Source: an uncultured Flavobacteriaceae bacterium
GTDB taxonomy: Bacteria; Bacteroidota; Bacteroidia; Flavobacteriales; Flavobacteriaceae
Direction: 5' to 3'
Length of the DNA: 8,286 bases
Assembly (NCBI GenBank): GCA_913031655.1
Contig: CAJWFY010000062.1
Span: 1-8,286 of the forward strand
Each line of letters begins with the position of its first letter. The first letter of the stretch is position 1. Under the pieces are notes generated by a model. That model saw only the letters and a program-made list of their open reading frames with translations, had not been told where the DNA came from and did not search any database. The translations under genes were made by a program, and so were the position numbers. Shown piece after piece: positions 1-6,417 of the stretch.

Positions 1-874
1 AACTCTTGAATTCTCTTGATTGTAAGGTGTTTTTTAACAACATAGCTATTGTCATAGGCCCTACCCCACCTGGTACAGGTGTAATATAACTTGCTTTCGA
101 TTTTACAGATTCGAAATCAACATCTCCTTTAATAACATATCCTTTTGGATGATTATCATCTTTTACTCTAGTTATACCTACATCAATAATCACAACACCT
201 TCGTTAATCATATTGGAATTCAGAAAATCTGGTATACCTAAAGCTGTGATTATTATATCTGCATTTTTAGTGAATTCTTCTATATTTCTAGTTCTACTAT
301 GGACAACAGTTACTGTTGAATCTCCAGGGTTTCCTTTACTATTCATTAAAATACTAATTGGTCTTCCCACTATATGACTTCTTCCAATTACCACAGTATG
401 CTTGCCAACTGTATCAATATCGTATCTCTTTAATAACTCCATTATCCCATAAGGTGTAGCAGGTATAAATGTTTTCATATTAAGTGCCATTTTACCAAAA
501 TTTGTGGGATGAAAACCATCAACATCTTTATTAGGGTCAATAGCTAATAATACCTTTTCTTCATTAATATGTTTTGGTAATGGTAGTTGAACAATAAAAC
601 CATCTATATCATCATTTTTATTAAGTTCTTGTATTTTATCAAGTAATTTTGATTCTAAAATATCATCTGATAACTTAATTAAAGTTGAGTTAAAACCAAC
701 TCGCTGACAAGATCTAACTTTACTACCAACATAAGTTAGACTAGCTCCGTCTTCTCCAACCAAAACAGCAGCTAAATGTGGAGGTCTATGTCCTTTAGAA
801 ATGATATTATCAACTTCCTTTTTAATTTCATCTTTAATTAAATTTGAAACACTTTTGCCATCTATTATTTTCAT
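1..874 (-). CDS. folD: Bifunctional methylenetetrahydrofolate dehydrogenase / methenyltetrahydrofolate cyclohydrolase FolD (3' end outside window)
   Basis: This cytosolic enzyme interconverts 5,10-methylene-THF, 5,10-methenyl-THF and 10-formyl-THF with NADP, supplying one-carbon units for purine and formyl-Met synthesis. Translating from the ATG at 874 gives 291 codons before the left edge, the last visible residues being REFKS. Family members are about 285-295 residues, so only a few residues and the stop are missing. Visible FolD signatures are the substrate-site segment with Tyr48 and catalytic Lys52 (TYVGSK), QLPLP, DVDGFHP at 117-123, the dinucleotide-binding VIGRSHIVGRP at 162-172, and the C-terminal PVPGGVGPMT starting near 266. 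The start lies 9 nt after the ffh stop and no promoter-like element is visible between them, so it is probably co-transcribed with ffh. No Shine-Dalgarno is seen. Nothing appears damaged. Confidence 0.97.
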   Translation of the reverse strand, partial: MKIIDGKSVSNLIKDEIKKEVDNIISKGHRPPHLAAVLVGEDGASLTYVGSKVRSCQRVGFNSTLIKLSDDILESKLLDKIQELNKNDDIDGFIVQLPLPKHINEEKVLLAIDPNKDVDGFHPTNFGKMALNMKTFIPATPYGIMELLKRYDIDTVGKHTVVIGRSHIVGRPISILMNSKGNPGDSTVTVVHSRTRNIEEFTKNADIIITALGIPDFLNSNMINEGVVIIDVGITRVKDDNHPKGYVIKGDVDFESVKSKASYITPVPGGVGPMTIAMLLKNTLQSREFKS

Positions 875-883
875 AATTGTATG

Positions 884-2212
884 TTATTTCATTCCTTGCA
901 TCATCTGCATTAATTTATTGGAACCACCACCTTGCATCATCTTCATCATTTTAGACATCTGTTCGAATTGCTTTATTAATTTATTCAATTCCTGAATATT
1001 TAATCCACTTCCTTTTGAAATCCGTTTTTTTCTGCTAACATCAATGATTTTTGGATTTGATCTTTCTTTTGGCGTCATAGAATAAATTAAAGCTTCTATA
1101 TGTTTAAAAGAATCATTATCAATTTCTGTATCACCCATAGCTTTACTAGCCCCAGGAATCATTCCTACCATGTCCTTTATATTTCCCATTTGCTTGATTT
1201 TTTTAATTTGATCTAAAAAATCATCAAAACCAAATTGACTTTTAGCAATTTTCTTATTTAGAATACGAGCTTGTTTTTCGTCGTAAAAATCTTGAGCTTT
1301 TTCAACAAGTGAGACGATATCACCCATTCCTAAAATTCTGTCAGCCATTCTTTCAGGATGAAAGACATCTATAGCATCCATTTTCTCGCCTGTTCCAACA
1401 AACTTTATAGGTTTATTTACTACAGATTTAATTGATAACGCAGCGCCTCCTCTTGTATCTCCATCAAGTTTAGTGAGTATTACTCCATCAAAATTTAATA
1501 TATCATTAAATGCTTTTGCTGTATTCACAGCATCTTGCCCCGTCATTGAATCAACAACAAACAGTGTTTCATTCGGGTTAACTGCCTGATGAATCTCTTT
1601 TATTTCATTCATCATTTTTTCATCAATAGCTAACCTACCCGCAGTATCAATGATTACTGTATTTTTTCCATTTTTATTAGCATAAGCAATAGAGTCAATC
1701 GCTATTTTAACTGGGTTTTTTTCATTTTCATCACTATAAACCTCTACTCCTAACTGCTCACCTAAAATATTTAATTGATCTATGGCAGCAGGCCTATAAA
1801 CGTCACATGCAACTAATAGTGGATTTTTAGATTTTTTACTTATTAAATATTTTGCAAGCTTTCCACTGAACGTTGTTTTACCTGAACCTTGTAAACCAGA
1901 CATTAATATAATTGTTAAAGAATTCGATAAATTAAGACCAACTGAATTCCCTCCCATCAAATTTGTTAATTCATCTTTAACAATCTTAACCATCAATTGC
2001 CCTGGGTTAAGGGTAGTTAAAACATTTTGACCAATTGCTTTCTCCTTAACATTAGATGTAAACTCTTTAGCAGTTTTGAAATTAACATCAGCTTCAAGCA
2101 ATGCTCTTCTTACTTCTTTCAAAGTTTCTGCAACATTAATTTCTGTAATCTTACCTTGCCCTTTGAGGACTTTTAAAGCAGAATTAAGTTTATCTGTAAG
2201 ATTGTTAAACAT
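884..2212 (-). CDS. ffh: Signal recognition particle protein Ffh (SRP54 GTPase)
   Basis: Ffh binds the SRP RNA and signal sequences of nascent inner-membrane proteins, and docks ribosomes at the membrane through its receptor FtsY. The 442-residue protein has the usual order: an N-terminal helical N domain (about 1-90), the GTPase G domain with P-loop GLQGSGKTT at 106-114, DVYRPAA at 137-143, DTAGR at 189-193 and TKLD at 247-250, then the M domain. The M domain shows IPG at 352-354, the SMTPKER element at 378-384 and the RNA-binding SRKKRISKGSG at 393-403. The C-terminus is Met-rich (repeated MM and MQ around 419-441), fitting the flexible signal-peptide groove. Length is normal. The ATG at 2212 gives the canonical MFNNLTDKLN start. 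It heads a likely ffh-folD operon and has its own promoter, since a Bacteroidota-type promoter lies just upstream. The SRP RNA gene is not in this window. Confidence 0.99.
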   Translation of the reverse strand: MFNNLTDKLNSALKVLKGQGKITEINVAETLKEVRRALLEADVNFKTAKEFTSNVKEKAIGQNVLTTLNPGQLMVKIVKDELTNLMGGNSVGLNLSNSLTIILMSGLQGSGKTTFSGKLAKYLISKKSKNPLLVACDVYRPAAIDQLNILGEQLGVEVYSDENEKNPVKIAIDSIAYANKNGKNTVIIDTAGRLAIDEKMMNEIKEIHQAVNPNETLFVVDSMTGQDAVNTAKAFNDILNFDGVILTKLDGDTRGGAALSIKSVVNKPIKFVGTGEKMDAIDVFHPERMADRILGMGDIVSLVEKAQDFYDEKQARILNKKIAKSQFGFDDFLDQIKKIKQMGNIKDMVGMIPGASKAMGDTEIDNDSFKHIEALIYSMTPKERSNPKIIDVSRKKRISKGSGLNIQELNKLIKQFEQMSKMMKMMQGGGSNKLMQMMQGMK

Positions 2213-2228
2213 TGATATAATTTACTTG

Positions 2229-2262
2229 CAAATCTAATGATATTGTAAATATTAGAACCAAA
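2229..2262 (-). promoter_or_regulatory. Predicted Bacteroidota-type promoter for ffh-folD
   Basis: On the minus strand the -7 element TAGATTTG (2236 down to 2229) matches TAnnTTTG at every defined base. A TTTG (2262 down to 2259) lies 22 nt upstream, within the broad spacing reported for the -33 TTG/TTTG element in flavobacteria. Transcription would begin about 5-8 nt downstream, leaving a leader of roughly ten nucleotides before the ffh ATG at 2212. This is a motif-based prediction. Confidence 0.65.
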
Positions 2263-2273
2263 AAGTAAACGAA

Positions 2274-2293
2274 TTTATTTTTTAAAAAATAAA
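2274..2293. other. Perfect A/T palindrome after argS
   Basis: Ten bases (TTTATTTTTT) are followed without a spacer by their exact reverse complement, 9 nt beyond the argS stop in the 90-bp argS-ffh gap. RNA from either strand could fold into a short A-U hairpin. It could help end argS transcripts or protect their 3' ends, but it has no G-C pairs and no dedicated U-tract after the stem, so it is a weak terminator candidate. Chance in A/T-rich sequence is also possible. Confidence 0.35.
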
Positions 2294-2302
2294 GAAATCA
2301 AA

Positions 2303-4081
2303 TTACATTTTATTGGGAACATCAATGCCAAGAAGAAGCATTGAAGACTTTATGACTAATCCGACTTTATATGAAAGGCTCAATCTAAAACTTTTTATAT
2401 GATTGTCGTCTACTTTTAAAATTGAAGTTGATTGATAATATGAGTTAAAAGATTTAACAAGCTCATAAGTATAATTAGCTATTAATGCTGGACTTAAATT
2501 ATCTGCAGAATTTTTTATAGCTAAGGGATATTGAGTTAACAGCTTTAAAATATTTTTTTCTTTATTATTAATCTTTAAATTAATATCAGTAAGTGATTTA
2601 GAAAAATCTTCTTTATTAATAAGTGACTGTATTCTAGCATACGTATACTGAATAAACGGCCCTGTATTTCCATTAAAATCAATCGATTCTTTAGGGTCAA
2701 ATAGTATTCTTTTTTTAGGATCAACTTTTAATATAAAATATTTAAGGGCTCCTAAACCTATAATCCTGTTTAAATTATTTTTTTCTTCATCAGAAAACTC
2801 ATCAACTTTACCTAACTCATTTAACAGCAAGCTTGCATTTTTTTTCATCTCAGAAATTAATTCGTCTGCATCTACTACTGTACCCTCTCTACTTTTCATT
2901 TTACCAGAAGGAAGATCAACCATTCCATAACTTAAATGATGTAATTGGTTTGACCAATCAAAACCTAATTTATTTAAAATTTTAAATAATACTTTAAAAT
3001 GATAATCTTGCTCATTCCCAACCGTATAAATAACTCCATTCATTTTCGGATAATCTTTATACCTTAAATAAGCAGTTCCTAAATCCTGAGTCATATAAAC
3101 AGATGTCCCATCTGACCTAAGAAGAATTTTTTCATCTAAGCCTTCTTCACTTAAGTCAATCCAAACTGAACCGTCATCTTTTTTAAAAAAAATATCATCA
3201 TCTAAACCTTTTTGTATTATTTCTTTTCCAAGTAAGTAGGTCTTACTTTCATAGTAATAAGAATCAAAGTTGACGCCTAAATCACTATAAGTCTTGTCAA
3301 AACCTGCATAAACCCAAGAATTCATTTTCCGCCATAGTTCTATCACTTTCTTGTCACCAGCTTCCCATTTAATTAATAAATTTTGAGCTTCTAAAAAAAT
3401 TGGAGCATTTTTTTCCGCCTCAATTTTAGATTGACCATTTTTAATTAATTCTGAAATTTCTTCTTTATATATTTTATCAAAAAGAACATAATATTTACCA
3501 ACAAACAAATCACCTTTATCACCAGTATCTTTGGGAGATGTGTTTTTTCCATATTTTACCCATGCTATGATGGACTTACATATATGAATTCCCCGGTCAT
3601 TTATTATTTGTGTTTTATTAACGTTCTTTCCAGAGGCTTCTAATATTTTAGAAATAGAGTAACCTAATAGAATATTTCTTACATGCCCTAGATGAAGTGG
3701 TTTATTAGTATTAGGAGATGAGTACTCTACTAAATAAAATGGATCGACAATAGTTGGGTTTTGAATACCAAAATCATCAATTTTAATTATTTCATTTAAG
3801 AACTCAATATAAAATTTACTATCAATAACTAAGTTTACAAACCCTTGAATCAAATTATAACTTTCAACATATTTGGAGCCGTTTACAAGAAAAATACCTA
3901 TTTCATTTCCAATTTCAGCTGGGGATTTTTTAATTAACTTGACTAAAGGAAAAATCAAGACAGTAACATCTCCCTCAAAATCTTTTCTAGTAAGTTGAAT
4001 TTCAATATTATGAAAATCAATATTATACTTAGAACTAAGAAATCGCGATAACTCTGCTTTTAATATAGTATTGATATTCAT
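2303..4081 (-). CDS. argS: Arginyl-tRNA synthetase (class I)
   Basis: This enzyme charges tRNA-Arg with arginine using ATP. From the ATG at 4081 it is 592 residues, beginning MNINTILKAEL. The order is an N-terminal tRNA-recognition domain (about 1-90), the Rossmann catalytic core with HLGH at 130-133 in SSPNTNKPLHLGH, the degenerate KMSKS-type loop KMKSREGTVVDAD at 394-406, and the helical DALR anticodon-binding domain with the family segment FNGNTGPFIQYTYAR near 469-483. The protein ends LLGIDVPNKM, the usual end for this family, so it is complete. ArgRS commonly lacks a canonical KMSKS; a Lys just before the HIGH motif, seen here as NKPLHLGH, is known to compensate. An in-frame TTG at 4099 would add six residues but falls inside the predicted -7 promoter element, so I prefer 4081. 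It is divergent from the uncharacterised gene at 4113. Confidence 0.97.
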   Translation of the reverse strand: MNINTILKAELSRFLSSKYNIDFHNIEIQLTRKDFEGDVTVLIFPLVKLIKKSPAEIGNEIGIFLVNGSKYVESYNLIQGFVNLVIDSKFYIEFLNEIIKIDDFGIQNPTIVDPFYLVEYSSPNTNKPLHLGHVRNILLGYSISKILEASGKNVNKTQIINDRGIHICKSIIAWVKYGKNTSPKDTGDKGDLFVGKYYVLFDKIYKEEISELIKNGQSKIEAEKNAPIFLEAQNLLIKWEAGDKKVIELWRKMNSWVYAGFDKTYSDLGVNFDSYYYESKTYLLGKEIIQKGLDDDIFFKKDDGSVWIDLSEEGLDEKILLRSDGTSVYMTQDLGTAYLRYKDYPKMNGVIYTVGNEQDYHFKVLFKILNKLGFDWSNQLHHLSYGMVDLPSGKMKSREGTVVDADELISEMKKNASLLLNELGKVDEFSDEEKNNLNRIIGLGALKYFILKVDPKKRILFDPKESIDFNGNTGPFIQYTYARIQSLINKEDFSKSLTDINLKINNKEKNILKLLTQYPLAIKNSADNLSPALIANYTYELVKSFNSYYQSTSILKVDDNHIKSFRLSLSYKVGLVIKSSMLLLGIDVPNKM

Positions 4082-4096
4082 TAAATTTATTTGATG

Positions 4097-4104
4097 CAAA
4101 TATA
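4097..4104 (-). promoter_or_regulatory. Predicted -7 promoter element for argS
   Basis: Reading the minus strand, TATATTTG matches Bacteroidota TAnnTTTG at all six defined bases. It ends 15 nt before the argS ATG at 4081, which would give a very short leader. I see no convincing TTG/TTTG at the -33 distance, so the call rests on one element. It lies in the 31-bp gap shared with the divergent gene at 4113. Confidence 0.5.
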
Positions 4105-4112
4105 CTTATAAA

Positions 4113-4568
4113 ATGAATAAATATATTTTTTTGAAATACCTTTATAGAGACTTAATAAATATAAAAATGCTGAGAAATATTTCATATAACGATTACCAAA
4201 TATCAAATGAAATTGAAATGCTAGTTGGCAAACAATTCACGATTTTAGAAAGAATTAAAATGAAAGGAATAGGGTCTTCAAACCTATTAATTCAGTACAG
4301 CAATGAAAAGATTGAAAATTTATTAAATTTAGATAAGAACCTTAATAAGTGTAATATAGAAATTAGACCCAAAGGGATAATAATTAGATTTAAATCACTG
4401 CTTGAGACTTATGCTCTAATAATTCCATATTATAAATTAAAAGTTTTTAAGGGAGAGTCTAATCAATACTCATTATATAAAGATGAATATTTTATGAAAC
4501 TTAAAGCTAGAAACTTGAGTGATCATAATTTTTTTAAAAAAATATCTAAGTATAGAGTGTCTAGTTAA
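4113..4568 (+). CDS. Uncharacterised 151-residue protein
   Basis: I do not recognise a function. It is the only plus-strand gene here. The product is basic and soluble-looking: no signal peptide, no membrane segment, no cysteine motif and no nucleotide-binding motif. The most patterned part is residues 51-130, with KGIGSSNLLIQYS, then NIEIRPKGIIIRFKS (81-95), LETYALIIPYYKLKVFKG (97-114) and YFMKLKAR. The alternation of hydrophobic and charged residues suggests several beta strands, followed by a Lys-rich C-terminal helix. This resembles short conserved hypothetical proteins of flavobacteria, an impression I cannot verify. The start is uncertain: ATG at 4113 gives the longest form, but internal ATGs at 4167 and 4260 exist, and the latter would begin at MKGIGSSN and keep the patterned core. 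The 3' end overlaps the convergent ctlX gene by 8 bp. No good TAnnTTTG precedes it. Confidence 0.75.
   Translation: MNKYIFLKYLYRDLINIKMLRNISYNDYQISNEIEMLVGKQFTILERIKMKGIGSSNLLIQYSNEKIENLLNLDKNLNKCNIEIRPKGIIIRFKSLLETYALIIPYYKLKVFKGESNQYSLYKDEYFMKLKARNLSDHNFFKKISKYRVSS
4528..4543. other. T7A7 palindrome near the ctlX 3' end
   Basis: ATTTTTTT is directly followed by its reverse complement. On the plus strand it encodes the Phe-Phe-Lys-Lys part of the 151-residue protein; on the minus strand it falls 17 nt beyond the ctlX stop. It could form a weak A-U hairpin at the end of ctlX transcripts, but codon use for Phe and Lys in A/T-rich DNA explains it equally well. Confidence 0.25.
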
Positions 4569-5484
4569 AAACCTCAGCTATCATACACCTAACGCTACCT
4601 CCACCACACTTTTCGATAGTATCTACACTTGATGAAATAATCTTCGAATGCCTACTTATTTTTTTAATTTGAATAAGATCAAGCGAATCATAAGCAGTTT
4701 GACTCATTATAATAATACTGTCATTATCAGCTTTCAATTCAATCATATTGCCCGCAAATGAGGATAATTGATTCTCTGAAATAACAATAAGTTCCTTGTT
4801 ATCATCTTCTAAACTCTGAACCACCTTCTCTCTTTCCTCAACATTATCAATCGAATCGAGACATATTATAACATATTTTTCTGCTAAACACATCATTACA
4901 TTTGTATGATAAATTATCTGTCTTTTTGAATCAACTGTGTGAAATGAATTAAAAATAATAGGCATAAATTTAAAATCATTACAAAACTCATCAATTAAAC
5001 TCTCATTTGTTCTTTCAGAAAGCGAACAATAGGCTTTATTACTAATTCTATCTAACACCATACTTCCAGTACCCTCTAAAAATAAATCATTATGTTCAGC
5101 CTCGCTATAATCAACAACTTGATTAATTTCAATATTATTTTTTTCTAAAAAAACAATCACATCTTCGCTTCTCTCAAGCCTGCGATTGTTTGCAAACATA
5201 GGATATAATGCAATAGTTTTATTTTGATGAAAACTAATCCAGTTGTTAGGGAAAATGGAGTCTGGAGTGTCATGTTTCAAATCGTCTTGAAATACCAATA
5301 CTTTTATGCCTGATACTTTTATTTTTTCAACTAAAGTATCAAACTCTAATAGAGCTTGATTTAGTATAGAATCACTGTTTATATCATTAATTTCAGATTG
5401 AAAAAAATTATTTTTTAAAGTTTCATTATTTACTCTAAAAGAGGAGGGTCTAACCATCAATACTGAATGTATATTTTTACTCAT
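4561..5484 (-). CDS. ctlX: CtlX-like hydrolase of the arginine deiminase / amidinotransferase (GME) superfamily, probable citrulline or arginine hydrolase
   Basis: This 307-residue cytosolic enzyme has the five-bladed beta/alpha propeller family's motifs in order: VLMVRPSSFRVNNET (8-22), FPNNW (78-82), LEGTGSMVLDR (136-146, acidic residue Glu137), YHTNV (192-196, catalytic His193) and a C-terminal GGGSVRCM (294-301) with nucleophile Cys300. The triad is therefore intact. Databases name close relatives citrulline utilisation hydrolase CtlX or amidinotransferase; the predicted outcome is removal of the ureido or guanidino carbon towards ornithine. At the substrate position where arginine deiminases and DDAHs have Asp it has Asn (N81 of FPNN), hinting at different chemistry. 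The start ATG at 5484 lies 3 bp after the upstream hydrolase stop, so the two are almost certainly co-transcribed. The stop is TAG and overlaps the convergent gene. Family membership is firm; the substrate is inferred. Confidence 0.85.
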   Translation of the reverse strand: MSKNIHSVLMVRPSSFRVNNETLKNNFFQSEINDINSDSILNQALLEFDTLVEKIKVSGIKVLVFQDDLKHDTPDSIFPNNWISFHQNKTIALYPMFANNRRLERSEDVIVFLEKNNIEINQVVDYSEAEHNDLFLEGTGSMVLDRISNKAYCSLSERTNESLIDEFCNDFKFMPIIFNSFHTVDSKRQIIYHTNVMMCLAEKYVIICLDSIDNVEEREKVVQSLEDDNKELIVISENQLSSFAGNMIELKADNDSIIIMSQTAYDSLDLIQIKKISRHSKIISSSVDTIEKCGGGSVRCMIAEVFN

Positions 5485-5487
5485 AAT

Positions 5488-6399
5488 TTAATTTCTAATT
5501 AAAGGTAAAGAAGAACACCTGAACAAACCTTCTTGCTTAGATATCTCGCTAAAAGAAACTTTTTCAACAATAAATCCTTTTGACTCTAGCCAATTATTTA
5601 GTCTAACGAAACTGGGGTCTGATACTATCACATTATGATTAATCGAAAGAACGTTACTATTCATTTGATACATTTCTTTATTATTAATCTCATAAATATT
5701 TTCCTTTCCAAAAAAAGATTGAAGCCACTGATAATCTTCTTTAAAACTAAAAGCATCTGGATAAATAATTGCTTTATCCTTACCAACCAATTGCAAACAA
5801 CAATCTAGATGAAGAACGTTGCTTAAGGGATCCGTATTAGATTTTTTTAAATGAAAACCTTTTACATCTTTTTCTGGGAAAAAATTTTCAAAGTAAATAA
5901 TCGCCTCTTTATTCGTTCTGGCTGTAAATAAATCAGGATAATTATCTTTATCGTAATAACCAATAAAAACATTTTTTTTTGATGATAAGACATCTCCTCC
6001 CTCAACATGAACTTTCTCGGGAATACTAATTATTTCTCCTCTAAAAGAATCAATAATTGACTTGATTCCATCAAATTCTTTATCTCTTTTGGGTAGAATA
6101 TTTGATTTAAAAAAGTAACTGTCAATTACAAAACCGACATCTCTTGTGAAAATTTGATTGCAATTATGAATGTTATCAGGACGATGTACAATTACTCCAT
6201 ATTTTTTTAAAACATTAGAAAAATTTTCTAATTCAATAATCATATCGGACTCCAGCGGATAGTTTCCTGATTTTAAATTATAAATTGATTTTGGATCATA
6301 CAAATCTTCCAGTTTAGGTGTGCCTCCTAAATTTTTAGCTATACCAATAATTACAGAAATAAGTGTTGAAGTTTCATCGATAACAGAGAAATTCACCAT
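5488..6399 (-). CDS. Dimethylarginine dimethylaminohydrolase / arginine deiminase family protein
   Basis: The 303-residue protein belongs to the GME superfamily, which hydrolyses arginine-like guanidino groups through a cysteine intermediate, giving citrulline plus ammonia or methylamine. Diagnostic features in order are ELENFSNVLKKYGVIVHRP (56-73), CNQIFTRD (80-87) with guanidinium-binding Asp87, HVEGGD (131-136) with Glu133 and Asp136, LHLDCC (196-201) with catalytic His197, and a C-terminal GLFRCSSLPL (291-300) with nucleophile Cys295. Length is near the family norm and all key residues are present, so it should be active. It follows gltA by 18 bp and precedes ctlX by 3 bp, indicating one transcript. 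The sequence does not decide between free arginine, methylated arginine or another amidine as substrate; no cysteine or arginine transporter or ornithine gene is alongside. No Shine-Dalgarno precedes the ATG at 6399. Confidence 0.9.
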   Translation of the reverse strand: MVNFSVIDETSTLISVIIGIAKNLGGTPKLEDLYDPKSIYNLKSGNYPLESDMIIELENFSNVLKKYGVIVHRPDNIHNCNQIFTRDVGFVIDSYFFKSNILPKRDKEFDGIKSIIDSFRGEIISIPEKVHVEGGDVLSSKKNVFIGYYDKDNYPDLFTARTNKEAIIYFENFFPEKDVKGFHLKKSNTDPLSNVLHLDCCLQLVGKDKAIIYPDAFSFKEDYQWLQSFFGKENIYEINNKEMYQMNSNVLSINHNVIVSDPSFVRLNNWLESKGFIVEKVSFSEISKQEGLFRCSSLPLIRN

Positions 6400-6417
6400 A
6401 CTTATAGGTAATTAAAA

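Noticed and set aside
801..995. Plus-strand open frame across the ffh-folD junction, rich in Ile, Leu and Cys
   Set aside because: It is antisense to two certain genes; its hydrophobic composition comes from reverse-reading A/T-rich and Met-rich codons of Ffh and FolD.
3179..3192. T6A8 tract inside argS as a regulatory palindrome
   Set aside because: It encodes Phe-Phe-Lys-Lys in the true frame and is explained by codon use.
4086..4093. TTTATTTG on the plus strand as a promoter for the 151-residue gene
   Set aside because: It lacks the A at position 2 of TAnnTTTG and has no clear -33 element; too weak to annotate.
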